Source: an uncultured bacterium (GTDB lineage Bacteria > Actinomycetota > Coriobacteriia > Coriobacteriales > Coriobacteriaceae). From it: a DNA stretch of 23,944 bases. Below are positions 7,460 to 16,001 of this stretch, piece after piece. The stretch lies in NCBI GenBank assembly GCA_905215385.1, contig CAJMPY010000031.1, forward strand, positions 1-23,944. Reading direction: 5' to 3'. How positions within the stretch are numbered: the first letter of the stretch is position 1; each line of letters starts with the position of its first letter. Under the pieces are notes generated by a model that was not told the origin of the DNA, ran no database searches, and saw only the letters and a program-made list of their open reading frames with translations. The translations under genes and the position numbers were made by a program.

Positions 7460-8881
7460 ATGAACCACGGCGTATATGTCTCTCAGCAGGCTACCAGCGT
7501 CAGCACCCCTGTCGTGGCGGAGTCCGGCGTCCCCTTCGTGGTCGGTCTGGCTCCTGTTCAGGCGGCGGATAAGCCTGCTGCCCCCGGCACCCCTGTTCTC
7601 TGCACCAGCTGGTCTGAGGCGGTGGAGAAGCTGGGCTACTCCGACGACTGGGCAACCTACACGCTCTGCGAATTCATGTATTCGCACTTCAAGCTGTTCG
7701 CCTGCCAGCCTGTCATTTTCTGCAATGTTCTGGATATCGCCACCGCAAAGGAAGCGTCTGCCGCGACCGATGTTGCGGTGACGGAGCACAAGGTAAAGCT
7801 TCCCATCGCGGCCATCAACGATTCCACTCTGGTCATCAAGCCTGCCGGCGGTACCGGCTCTGCCTATGTGTCCGGCACCGACTATAACGCCTATTACAGC
7901 GGCGAGCATCTGGTAGTGGAGCTGCTGTCTACCGGCAGCGCCTATGACGCCGAGCAGGTAAACATCGCCTACAACAAGGTCAAGGCATCCACCGTCACCG
8001 CATCCGACATCGCCTCCGCGATGGAGAATGTGGAGCTGTGCCTGACCCTGCTGGGCATCGTCCCCGATCTGCTGTGCGCCCCTGGCTATTCTCAGCAGTC
8101 TACCGTGGCCGCTGCGATGACCGCCAAGGCAGGCAACATCAACGGTCTGTTCCGCGCCAAGGCACTGATCGACATTGACTGCGGCGCTTCCGGTGCGCGC
8201 ACCTATTCCGATGTTCTCACCAAGAAGAACGCCGCCAACATCGCCGACGAGGACGAGATCGCCTTCTGGCCGATGGCGAAGCTGGGCGATTATAAGTTCC
8301 ACCTGTCTACCCAGATGGCGGGGCTGATGGCGCAGATCGACACCGGCAACGGCGGCTGCCCCTACGAGTCTCCCTCCAATAAGGGGCTGCAGTGCGACGG
8401 CCTCTGCCTGGAGGACGGCACCGAGGTCAACCTGACGCTTGCGCAGGCCAACTACCTCAACGGCATCGGCGTGGATACTGCGCTGAACTTCATGAGCGGC
8501 TGGGTGGCGTGGGGCAACTACACCGCCTGCTATCCCTCCAACACCGATGTCAAGGATTACTTTATCCCGGTCAGCCGTATGTTCGGCTGGGTCGGCAACT
8601 CCCTCGTCAAGACCTTCTGGAGCAAGCTGGACAAGCCTATGACCCGCCGCCTGATCGACACCGTTCTCGATTCCGCCAACATCTGGCTCAACGGTCTGGT
8701 GGGTATGGGCTACCTTCTGGGCGCTCGCGTGGAGATGCTGGAGAACGAAAACCCGCTGACCAACCTCATGGCTGGCATCATCAAGCTCCATGTCTACATG
8801 ACGCCGCCCTCTCCCGCTCAGGAGATCGACTTCGTGCTGGAGTATGACGCCAGCTATGTCACCAGCGCCCTGCAGGGCTAA
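7460..8881 (+). CDS. Contractile tail sheath protein, P2 FI-like
   Basis: This is a 473-residue protein. The start MNHGVYVSQQATSVSTPVVAESGVPFVVGLAP is the standard N-terminal strand-exchange arm and first strand of P2 FI-type sheath proteins. The C-terminus has the family's RRLIDTVLDSANIWLNGLVG, MAGIIKLHVYMTPPSPAQEI and 'FVLEYDASYV'. The sheath polymerises around the tube and contracts to drive it through the cell envelope. AAGGAGG precedes ATG 7460, and the tube gene follows after 15 nt. This gene defines the phage as myovirus-like. Confidence 0.95.
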   Translation: MNHGVYVSQQATSVSTPVVAESGVPFVVGLAPVQAADKPAAPGTPVLCTSWSEAVEKLGYSDDWATYTLCEFMYSHFKLFACQPVIFCNVLDIATAKEASAATDVAVTEHKVKLPIAAINDSTLVIKPAGGTGSAYVSGTDYNAYYSGEHLVVELLSTGSAYDAEQVNIAYNKVKASTVTASDIASAMENVELCLTLLGIVPDLLCAPGYSQQSTVAAAMTAKAGNINGLFRAKALIDIDCGASGARTYSDVLTKKNAANIADEDEIAFWPMAKLGDYKFHLSTQMAGLMAQIDTGNGGCPYESPSNKGLQCDGLCLEDGTEVNLTLAQANYLNGIGVDTALNFMSGWVAWGNYTACYPSNTDVKDYFIPVSRMFGWVGNSLVKTFWSKLDKPMTRRLIDTVLDSANIWLNGLVGMGYLLGARVEMLENENPLTNLMAGIIKLHVYMTPPSPAQEIDFVLEYDASYVTSALQG

Positions 8882-8896
8882 AAGGAGGTTTGAATC

Positions 8897-9406
8897 ATGG
8901 ATCAGAGCATTATCAACTTCAAGGTCTACGAGGACTCTGTTGAATATGTCGGTATGGCACAGGCGACCCTGCCTGACCTGACCGCGCTGACGCAGTCCAT
9001 CTCTGGCGCCGGCATTGCCGGCAATGTGGAGGCGGTCATCCTCGGCCACTTCGACGCGATGACGCTGGGGCTGAACTTCCGCACCGTCACCGCGCAGAGC
9101 GTGAAGCTCTCCGAGCCCCGCCGCCACACCATTGACCTGCGCGTGGCACAGCAGGACGAGGATGTCGTCGCAGGCGAGGTTGTCGTGCGCGCTGTGAAGC
9201 ACATTTTTGTTGTTATCCCCAAGAGCGACAAGGGAGGCACCGTTGCCCCCGCCTCTCCCTCCAACGGCTCCGGCGAGTACGCCGTCCGCTACTGGGCGAC
9301 CTACATCGACGGCAAGAAGGTGCGCGAGATCGATCCGCTGAATTTCAAGTGCGAAATCAACGGCGTCGATTATCTGGCGCCTGTTCGCACGGCGCTCGGC
9401 ATGTAA
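8897..9406 (+). CDS. Major tail tube protein, P2 FII-like
   Basis: This 169-residue protein has the P2 FII-type tube sequence signature. The N-terminus is NFKVYEDSVEYVGMAQATLPDLTAL, followed by 'ISGAGIAGNVEAVILGHFDAM' and a C-terminal 'YWATYIDGKKVREIDPLNFKCEINGVDYL'. It forms the inner tube surrounded by the sheath. A strong AAAGGAGG site lies before ATG 8897. The gene is followed by the clearest intrinsic terminator in the window, which would cap the sheath-tube pair of highly expressed genes. Confidence 0.93.
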   Translation: MDQSIINFKVYEDSVEYVGMAQATLPDLTALTQSISGAGIAGNVEAVILGHFDAMTLGLNFRTVTAQSVKLSEPRRHTIDLRVAQQDEDVVAGEVVVRAVKHIFVVIPKSDKGGTVAPASPSNGSGEYAVRYWATYIDGKKVREIDPLNFKCEINGVDYLAPVRTALGM

Positions 9407-9416
9407 TCCACATTTC

Positions 9417-9450
9417 GCCCGGGGCGGTTTTCCGCTCCGGGCATATTTTT
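9417..9450 (+). terminator. Strong intrinsic terminator after tail tube gene
   Basis: An 11-bp stem runs from G9417 through CCCGGGGCGG (9418-9427) and pairs with CCGCTCCGGG (9432-9441) plus C9442. It has one G-T wobble, a TTTT loop and a T-tract at 9446-9450. It would reduce transcription of the chaperone, tape measure and baseplate genes relative to sheath and tube. Confidence 0.8.
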
Positions 9451-9472
9451 CAATTCTGAAAGGAGTTTCATC

Positions 9473-9898
9473 ATGGCTGACAACAAGAATATTATTTCTC
9501 CCGATGCTTTTTCCACCGCTGTGGATCATGACGAGTTCGCTGCCGCTGAGGAGCAGGCCAGAATTAGCGAGAGCGCATTCACCGTGAAGCTGAAAAAGCC
9601 CTTCACCTACGAGGGGCAGACCTTCTCCGAACTGACCTTCGACTTCGACAGTCTGACCGGCGACGATGCGCTGGCCATCGAGGACGAGCTTCAGGCTATC
9701 GGCAAGCCCACCATTTCGCCGACCTTCTCCGGGCAGTTCCTGATTCGCATGGCTGCCCGCGCCTGTACCGCGACCATCGTTGACGGAAGCGGCAGGCCGC
9801 GCCGCCTCGGTGATGATGCGCTCCGCGCGCTGCCTATCTCCGAGTTCAACCGTGTGCGGAGCAAGGCTCGCAGTTTTTTGCTGGCATCGGAGCTGTAA
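9473..9898 (+). CDS. Tail assembly chaperone, gpE-like (upstream product)
   Basis: This 141-residue protein has a beta-rich core (SAFTVKLKKPFTYEGQTFSELTFDFDSLTGDDALAIEDEL) typical of the tail assembly chaperone family seen in P2 gpE/Mu gp41-like proteins. A helical C-terminus (RVRSKARSFLLASEL) follows. It binds the tape measure and helps start tube assembly without entering the virion. Near its end is T TTT TTG (9874-9880), with TTT and TTG in frame. This heptamer allows ribosomes to slip back one base and extend the protein. AAAGGAG precedes ATG 9473. Confidence 0.85.
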   Translation: MADNKNIISPDAFSTAVDHDEFAAAEEQARISESAFTVKLKKPFTYEGQTFSELTFDFDSLTGDDALAIEDELQAIGKPTISPTFSGQFLIRMAARACTATIVDGSGRPRRLGDDALRALPISEFNRVRSKARSFLLASEL

Positions 9899-10065
9899 CC
9901 GGCGACGGCGGCGTCTGGCTCCGCAGGCAATGTCTTACGATGGCGAAAACCAATCAGACCCCCGTTTCCTACTGGCTGTCGCTGCCCCTGCCGTCCCTGT
10001 GCAAGTGGATCAAGGTCAGCAACCAGCTTGTGAAGGAGGCGCGGGAGCGACGCAAGAATAAATAA
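9473..10065 (+). CDS. Frameshifted tail chaperone fusion, gpE+E'-like
   Basis: A -1 slip on T TTT TTG at 9874-9880 joins the chaperone to the reading frame that ends at TAA 10063-10065, giving a product of about 197 residues. The extension contains 'TPVSYWLSLPLPSLCKWI' and a basic end (EARERRKNK). The W-L-x-L-P-L-x-x-L-x-x-W-I pattern is what the E' half of P2-type chaperones looks like. The heptamer is the same kind as in phage P2. An in-frame ATG at 9940 (with no good ribosome binding site) could in principle start a 41-residue stand-alone product, which I consider less likely. Confidence 0.75.
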
Positions 10066-10085
10066 ATCTGAAAGGAGGGCCGTCT

Positions 10086-13000
10086 ATGGCAGGCCGCAAA
10101 GAGTATGAGATGCTATTCCAGCTGAATGCGCAGCTTGGAGGCAGCTACAGCAAGACCTTCAAGGCCGCTCAGCAGGAAATTGTGTCCATGCAGAAGGAAA
10201 TTCAGGCCCTCTCCAAGACACAGGCGGATATTTCCGCATTCCAAAAGCAGCAGGCAGCCGTGGAAGCGACACGGAAGCGGCTGGAAATGCTGCGGCAGCA
10301 ATATGACAATATTCAGCGGGAGATGGAGGAGACCGGCAACGAGTCCGCCGACATGAAGAACAAGCTGCTGGCAAAGCAGCTTCAGATCGACAAGACCTCC
10401 GCCTCGCTGGAGAAGCAGACGGCAAAGCTGAACGAGCTGAGCGGGGCTTTGGAAGAGGCGGGCGTCAATACCGACGACCTCTCCCACAGCTCCGAGCAGC
10501 TTGCCGGCAAGATCGACACGCTGAAAAAGAAGCAGGGCGAGGCCGCCGATAAAGCTATGACCTTCGGCGACAAGGCGGGGCAGGCCTTTAATCAGGTACA
10601 CGAGGCCATCGTGGCCGCAGGTATCGCCGTCGCCCTGAAAGAGATCTACGAATACTTCGCCAGCTGCGCGCAGGCGTCGATGGACTTTGAGAGCGCCATT
10701 ACCGGCGTCGCCAAGACCACAGACCTCACAGACGAGGAACTGGCGGCAATGTCGGATTCCATCAAGGCGCTGTCCACGGAGATCCCCGCCACCACAGAGG
10801 AGATCGCGGCGGTAACCGAAGCCGCGGGACAGCTCGGCATCCAAAAGGACGCCCTGCTGGACTTCACCGAGATCATGACCATGCTCGGCACTGCCACCAA
10901 CATGACAGCTGACGAGGCAGCAACCTCCCTTGCGCGCTTCGCCAACATTACCGGCATGGCAACGGACAATTACGGACGGCTCGGCTCTGTCATCGTTGAC
11001 CTTGGCAACAACTTCGCCACGACGGAATCCGAGATCGTGGCGATGGGTACGCGCCTGGCGTCGGCGGGTAAGCTGGCCGGACTGACCGAGCCGGAGATCA
11101 TGGCTCTGGCGGCGGCGATGTCCTCTGTCGGCATCGAAGCCGAGGCGGGCGGTACCGCCATGACCCAGACGCTCAACGCCATTGAAAAGGCCGTTGCAAA
11201 GGGCGGGGACGACCTCACGGAGTTCACCCGTATCGCGGGTATGTCCTCCGAAGAATTTTCTTCTGCGTGGAAGAACGACGCCATGAGCGCCCTGACTTCC
11301 TTCATCGGCGGGCTCGGCAAGCTGGACGAGCAGGGCGAGAGCACCGTCCTCGTACTGGAAGACCTGGGTCTGACCGGCATCCGGCAGAGCAATATGCTCA
11401 AAGCCCTGGGGCTTGCCGCAGACCAGATGACCGGCGCGGTGAACACTGCAAATACCGCCTGGCAGCAGAATACCGCCCTCACCAACGAGGCCAACAAGCG
11501 CTACGCCACCGCGCAGAGCCGGTTGACCATGATGCAGAACGCCTACAACAACCTCAAGGTAGCCATCGGCGACGCCTATACTCCCGCGCTCAGCGAGGCT
11601 TACGGCGTCGGCACGAAGGTCCTCAACAGCATTACGGCGTTCATTCAGAAGAACCCGGCGTTGGTCAATGCCATCACCGCCTTTGCAGGCGTGATCGGCG
11701 CGGTCGTCGCCGCGCTGGCTGCCTATGCGGTCGCTGCAAAGATAGCCGCAGCCGCCAGTGCAATTCTCACTGCGGCGATCCCTGGCGTCAATGTCATCAT
11801 GGGCGTTACCGCTGCCGTAGCCGCAATCACGGCGGGCATCGTTGCTCTGGCCACCGCTGCGGCGAATGACGCCGTACCCAGTGTGAAGGAGCTGACCGAA
11901 GCCGCCCGAGGAATGCGGGAGGCGATGGACGAGGCCAAGGCCACCTATGACGATACTGTTACCTCCACCATGGCCGCTGCAGGCGTCGCAGACACCTACA
12001 TCGGCAAGCTGGAGGAGCTGGAGGCGGCGGGGCTCAATACCGACGAGCAGCACAGGCAGTACCACAACACCCTGGCTCTGCTCTGCCAGGTGGTACCGGA
12101 GCTGGCCGATTATATCGACCTCGAAACCGACACCATCAACGGCGGCACCGAAGCACTCCGCGCCAACACCGAGGCGTGGAAGCAGAATGCCATGCAGCAG
12201 GCTTATCAGGATCAGCTCACCGAGCTGTACTCCCAGTATTCCGCCGTGCTGATCGAGGCAGAAGAAAACAGCATCGGGCTCACCAAGGCGCAGTACAGCT
12301 TGGAGGCCGCCCAGCAGAAGCTGTCTGATACCTGCGCGCAGATGGATGCGCTATGGGCAGACGCGCAGAAGCAGGCGGATGCCTATTACGACCAGTACGG
12401 CTATTACACCGATGCGACCGCTTTTCTCTCGCAGGAATACTACGACCTGCAAAACTCCATCTACGACACCAACAACGAGATATGGGCGGCTGAGAAGTCC
12501 ATCAAGAATTACAACAAGGCGATGGAGGAGGACGCAGACGCCGTTTCCGAGGCTGAGGCGGAGATCGCCCTCGCGGAAGAGGCGGTCAAGAATCTGACCG
12601 CCTCCATGAACGAAGGCACCGGCGCGTCCGAGGAGGCTGCTGCACAGGCTGGCGAGTTCCAGTCTGTCATCTCCGGTGTTCAGGAGAAGATCAACGCCCT
12701 TGTGGAGTCCTACAACGAGGCGTACAGCGCGGCATACGAAAGCATATCCGGGCAGTATCAGCTTTGGGACGAGGCCGCAAAGGTCGTTGCAACCAGCGCA
12801 GGAAGCATCAATTCCGCACTGGAGAGCCAGATCACCTACTGGCAGGACTACAACGCCAACCTGCAATCCCTGACTGACCGCAGCGCCGACATCGAGGGAC
12901 TGAGCGACATGATCGCCTCCTTTGCTGACGGCAGCTCCGACAGCGTGAACGCGATCGCCGGCATGGCAGGCGCCACCGACGAGCAGCTGGCCACGATGGT

Positions 13001-13685
13001 AGCCAACTGGAAGACTCTGCAGCAGGAGCAGCAGAACGCAGCGGGGAGCGTAGCCGACCTCAAGACCGACTTCACGGCCACCATGGACGAGCTGCAGACG
13101 GCGCTTGCTGAGGACATTGAAGCGATGGACCTTGGCGACGAGGCCAAGGCAAGCGCGCAGGCCACCATTCAGGGCTTTATCGACGGAGCTGTCGGTATGC
13201 TGCCACAGGTGACCGCTGCCTACAACCGCGTCGCCGCCGCAGCCAGAGCCGCACTGTCCGCGTCCGGTACCGGAACGGCCGGCAGCATTCCCGGCTACGC
13301 AGTTGGTACGCAGTCCGCCGCACCCGGCTTTGCCCTCGTCGGCGAAAACGGCCCAGAGCTGGTCTACTTCAACGGCGGCGAGCAGGTCATGACCGCCGAG
13401 GAGACCGCCGCTATGCGCGAGAGCATGGAGATCCAGGCCATCACCTTCGCCCCGCAGCTGCTGGAGGCACTGCACGCCATCCATGGCGACGGCGCGCTTT
13501 CGGCAGAGCCGGGCGCAGGCTCCGGCGCCGGATCGGTGGAGCTGCAGATCGTGTTTCAGATCAACGGCAGCGCATCGCCCGAGACGGTGGAAGCTCTGCG
13601 TGAGTACGGAGACGAGTTCGCCGAGCGCGTCCTTGAAGTCATGGAGGAGGCCGGCATCGACACCGCAAGGAGGGCCTACAAATGA
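10086..13685 (+). CDS. Tail tape measure protein
   Basis: This 1199-residue protein is the longest gene here and lies directly after the chaperone frameshift pair, as in almost all long-tailed phages. Residues ~20-160 are coiled coil. Residues ~170-490 match the TP901-type tape measure core (SMDFESAITGVAKTTDLTDEEL, AAVTEAAGQLGI). Residues ~520-595 are hydrophobic Ala/Val/Ile-rich membrane-type segments. More coiled coil follows, and near residues 1070-1110 is a Gly-rich block with GFALVGENGPELVYF, common near tape measure ends. It sets tail length and probably enters the membrane on DNA injection. AAAGGAGGG precedes ATG 10086. It overlaps the next gene by 4 nt. Confidence 0.95.
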   Translation: MAGRKEYEMLFQLNAQLGGSYSKTFKAAQQEIVSMQKEIQALSKTQADISAFQKQQAAVEATRKRLEMLRQQYDNIQREMEETGNESADMKNKLLAKQLQIDKTSASLEKQTAKLNELSGALEEAGVNTDDLSHSSEQLAGKIDTLKKKQGEAADKAMTFGDKAGQAFNQVHEAIVAAGIAVALKEIYEYFASCAQASMDFESAITGVAKTTDLTDEELAAMSDSIKALSTEIPATTEEIAAVTEAAGQLGIQKDALLDFTEIMTMLGTATNMTADEAATSLARFANITGMATDNYGRLGSVIVDLGNNFATTESEIVAMGTRLASAGKLAGLTEPEIMALAAAMSSVGIEAEAGGTAMTQTLNAIEKAVAKGGDDLTEFTRIAGMSSEEFSSAWKNDAMSALTSFIGGLGKLDEQGESTVLVLEDLGLTGIRQSNMLKALGLAADQMTGAVNTANTAWQQNTALTNEANKRYATAQSRLTMMQNAYNNLKVAIGDAYTPALSEAYGVGTKVLNSITAFIQKNPALVNAITAFAGVIGAVVAALAAYAVAAKIAAAASAILTAAIPGVNVIMGVTAAVAAITAGIVALATAAANDAVPSVKELTEAARGMREAMDEAKATYDDTVTSTMAAAGVADTYIGKLEELEAAGLNTDEQHRQYHNTLALLCQVVPELADYIDLETDTINGGTEALRANTEAWKQNAMQQAYQDQLTELYSQYSAVLIEAEENSIGLTKAQYSLEAAQQKLSDTCAQMDALWADAQKQADAYYDQYGYYTDATAFLSQEYYDLQNSIYDTNNEIWAAEKSIKNYNKAMEEDADAVSEAEAEIALAEEAVKNLTASMNEGTGASEEAAAQAGEFQSVISGVQEKINALVESYNEAYSAAYESISGQYQLWDEAAKVVATSAGSINSALESQITYWQDYNANLQSLTDRSADIEGLSDMIASFADGSSDSVNAIAGMAGATDEQLATMVANWKTLQQEQQNAAGSVADLKTDFTATMDELQTALAEDIEAMDLGDEAKASAQATIQGFIDGAVGMLPQVTAAYNRVAAAARAALSASGTGTAGSIPGYAVGTQSAAPGFALVGENGPELVYFNGGEQVMTAEETAAMRESMEIQAITFAPQLLEALHAIHGDGALSAEPGAGSGAGSVELQIVFQINGSASPETVEALREYGDEFAERVLEVMEEAGIDTARRAYK

Positions 13686-13894
13686 GTAAGACCTACACCA
13701 CCATTCAGGGGGATATGTGGGACAGCATCGCCTTCTCCCAGCTGGGGAGCGAAGCGTACACCGACCGGCTGATGAATCTCAATCCGCAGCATCTCGGGTA
13801 CTACACCTTTCCGGCCGGGATCGTGCTGAAGCTGCCCGACCCTGCTGAGGATGTCGGCGATGCCCTGCCCCCGTGGAAGCAGGTGGTCGGATGA
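13682..13894 (+). CDS. Tail protein X, P2 gpX-like LysM-type baseplate protein
   Basis: This 70-residue protein has a LysM-like pattern. It starts TYTTIQGDMWDSIAFSQLGS, continues with 'YTDRLMNLNPQHLGYYTFPAGIVLKLP', and ends PPWKQVVG. P2 gpX-type proteins have this size and always sit between the tape measure and the gpD-like hub. They help join the tube end to the hub. The start overlaps the tape measure stop (ATGA) and the stop overlaps the next start (ATGA). Confidence 0.88.
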   Translation: MSKTYTTIQGDMWDSIAFSQLGSEAYTDRLMNLNPQHLGYYTFPAGIVLKLPDPAEDVGDALPPWKQVVG

Positions 13895-15240
13895 GCAGCC
13901 CGAATCAGGCGCGCCGCGTCACGGCGCAGATATTTTTCCAGGGCGCGGACATCACCGGCAGTATGCGCCCCTATTTCCTGTCGGCCACCTACACCGACAA
14001 GGAGGCGGACGGCACCGACGATCTGCAGCTGAAGCTTCAGGACCGCGATGATATATGGCTCAAAAAGTGGCTGGCCGATGCCATCGACGCAGCAGCCTCC
14101 GCAGGGAGCCTGTCCGCGTCCTCCAAGGCCAAGACCGAGAGCGCGGCAAAGTCCTACAAGGTCACCGCCAAAAGCGGCTTGAATGTCCGATCTGGCCCCA
14201 GCACCAGCTACGGTAAATACGGTGCTCTGGTCTGCGGCGCGGAGCTGCAGGTCGAGGGCATCGAAAACGGCTGGGCGAAGGTCAGCTATAACGGCAAAAC
14301 CGCCTATGTCAGCGCATCGTACATCAAGGAATCCGGCGGCGGGGGCGGCGATGCTTCTGCCGCCGCTCCTGCCTCTGCTTCCGGCGCCGGCTTCAAGATC
14401 AGCGCCGTGTTCGTTCGGGAGAACTGGACGGGCGGCGGCAGGGATAAGGTGCTGGACTGCGGACAGTTTGAGCTGGACAGCGTTGACGCCTCCGGCCCGC
14501 CGAACACCATCACCATCAAGGCGACGGCTCTTCCGTACAGCGCACAGATCCGCCAGACGGAGAAATCCAAGGCATGGGAGGCCTACACGCTTTCCGGCAT
14601 CGCAAACGAGATGGCCGCTGCCAACGGAATGACCTGTATGTTCCTCGCCAACAGCGACCCGTCCTATGGCCGCGTGGAGCAGTACAAGCAGAGCGACATC
14701 GCCTTTCTCTCCAAGCTGTGCCACGAGGCGGGCATCTCTTTGAAAGCCACCAATAACCTGATCGTACTTTTCGACCAGGAGGATTACGAGAAGAAATCCC
14801 CCGTGCTGACCATCGTCCGCGGCAGCGGCAGCTACACCAAGCACAAGCTGAACGCGGGAACGGCCGGAACGCAGTACGCTTCCTGCCGCGTCAGCTACAC
14901 AGACCCCGGCACAGGGAAGTGCATCGAGGCCACCGTCAAGGTCGAGGACTACAACGACAAGGCCAAGAACAACCAGCAGCTGGAGATCACCGCGAAGGTG
15001 GCAAGCGTGGCCGAGGCCAAGACCAAGGCCGAAAAATATCTCCGGCTGCACAACAAGTACGCAAAGACCGCGACCTTTACGCTGCCCGGCAATCCGGATA
15101 TCGTGGCCGGCGTCACAGCCAAGCTCACCGGCTGGGGTGCGTGGGACGGGAAATACATTGTGGAGCAGGCTGCGCACTCGGTCGGCTCGTCCGGCTATAC
15201 CACGCAGGTCAAGCTGCGCAAGACATTGGAGGGATATTGA
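13891..15240 (+). CDS. Baseplate hub protein, P2 gpD-like, with inserted SH3b domain
   Basis: This is a 449-residue protein. Residues 1-65 (ARRVTAQIFFQGADITGSMRPYFLSATY) and 167-449 (SGIANEMAAANGMTCMF, YKQSDIAFLSKLCHEAGIS, the final VEQAAHSVGSSGYTTQVKLRKT) match the P2 gpD/late control hub family, the trimer under the tail tube. Between them, residues ~87-147 form a bacterial SH3 domain (AKSGLNVRSGPSTSYGKYGA, ENGWAKVSYNGKTAYVSASY). It is bounded by an Ala/Ser/Lys linker and a Gly-rich then Ala/Ser-rich linker. SH3b domains bind cell-wall peptides, so it may attach the baseplate to peptidoglycan. ATG 13891 overlaps the gpX stop; the GTG at 13873 is not needed. Confidence 0.88.
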   Translation: MSSPNQARRVTAQIFFQGADITGSMRPYFLSATYTDKEADGTDDLQLKLQDRDDIWLKKWLADAIDAAASAGSLSASSKAKTESAAKSYKVTAKSGLNVRSGPSTSYGKYGALVCGAELQVEGIENGWAKVSYNGKTAYVSASYIKESGGGGGDASAAAPASASGAGFKISAVFVRENWTGGGRDKVLDCGQFELDSVDASGPPNTITIKATALPYSAQIRQTEKSKAWEAYTLSGIANEMAAANGMTCMFLANSDPSYGRVEQYKQSDIAFLSKLCHEAGISLKATNNLIVLFDQEDYEKKSPVLTIVRGSGSYTKHKLNAGTAGTQYASCRVSYTDPGTGKCIEATVKVEDYNDKAKNNQQLEITAKVASVAEAKTKAEKYLRLHNKYAKTATFTLPGNPDIVAGVTAKLTGWGAWDGKYIVEQAAHSVGSSGYTTQVKLRKTLEGY

Positions 15241-15590
15241 TGGACGAACTGCAGAATATCCTTTCGAGGCTCGTTCAGACCGGCACGGTAACGGCCGTCG
15301 ACAGCGCAAAGCGCAGGGCTCGTGTCAAGTTTAAGGACACAGGCATCATTTCAGACTGGCTCTATGTGCTCCAGCACTACGGAGCGAATTTCTACATAAA
15401 GCCGGACGCAAAGCACACGCATGAGATCACGGACACCTTCACCGGCGGCGGCACAGCCAGCGAATTCCCCGACCACGACCACCTGCCCGGCTCGCATCTG
15501 ACCTACTGGATGCCGAAGGTGAATGACCGCGTCCTCTGCCTATACCTTCCGGTATTCAACGGGGACGGTTTTGTGTTAGGAGGTTTTTGA
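15240..15590 (+). CDS. Baseplate assembly protein V-like, short spike
   Basis: This 116-residue OB-fold protein includes 'GTVTAVDSAKRRARVKFKDTGIISDWLYVL' and the closing 'YWMPKVNDRVLCLYLP...GFVLGG', the gpV N-terminal signature. P2 gpV is about 211 residues, because it also carries a beta-helical spike. That part is missing here. A His-rich stretch (KHTHEITDT...DHDH) occupies the loop between strands. Its ATG shares one base with the hub's TGA. The protein would sit on the central axis below the hub. The spike tip may be another protein or may be absent. Confidence 0.82.
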   Translation: MDELQNILSRLVQTGTVTAVDSAKRRARVKFKDTGIISDWLYVLQHYGANFYIKPDAKHTHEITDTFTGGGTASEFPDHDHLPGSHLTYWMPKVNDRVLCLYLPVFNGDGFVLGGF

Positions 15591-15592
15591 GC

Positions 15593-15994
15593 ATGGGAAT
15601 GGTCGGCTGTCTGGGCGACATCGTTTTTACGGTGTCTGACCGCACGATCGAAACGATCAATAATGTCACCTGGTCTGGGTCTGCCCGGTACGCGACCCAT
15701 CAGCGGCACGGCACACACGCCCTTACGGAGTTCACCGGCCTTGACCCCGACAAGATGACCTTCGACATCGTTCTCTCCGCTTACCTCGGCGTTGATCCTA
15801 TCGCCGAGGTCGTGAAGCTGTGGAACTATGAGCGCGGCGGCATCGCCGTCCCGCTGGTGATCGGCAACAAGGGCTACGGGAAATATCGCTGGTCCGTGCT
15901 TGATCACAAGATGAAGATGAAAACCTATGACGGACGCGGCAACGTCACCAGCGCCACCGTGTCCGTCAGCCTGCAAGAGTATCTGAGGGGGTAA
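15593..15994 (+). CDS. Tail protein U, P2 gpU-like
   Basis: This 133-residue protein contains the gpU pattern. A strand start (GCLGDIVFTVSDRTIETI) leads to 'VTWSGSARYATHQRHGT', then 'LTEFTGLDPDKMTFDIVLS', and late 'YGKYRWSVLDHKMK...TVSVSLQEY'. P2 gpU-type proteins belong to the tail and, in clostridial contractile particles, lie in the inner baseplate. ATG 15593 is 9 nt after AGGAGG (15578-15583). The in-frame TTG at 15587 is too close to that site. The gene begins 2 nt after the gpV-like stop. Confidence 0.82.
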   Translation: MGMVGCLGDIVFTVSDRTIETINNVTWSGSARYATHQRHGTHALTEFTGLDPDKMTFDIVLSAYLGVDPIAEVVKLWNYERGGIAVPLVIGNKGYGKYRWSVLDHKMKMKTYDGRGNVTSATVSVSLQEYLRG

Positions 15995-16001
15995 AGCTGC
16001 C

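Noticed and set aside
7457..9529. 690-codon open frame on the - strand opposite sheath and tube genes
   Set aside because: Mirror frame produced by GC-rich codon use. The + strand carries clear sheath and tube proteins, and the antisense product has low-complexity composition with no recognisable motif.
9780..10061. Open frame in the +1 phase downstream of the chaperone
   Set aside because: The slippery heptamer leads to the -1 phase, which has the expected W-L-P-L-x-x-W-I pattern. The +1 frame product has no family resemblance.
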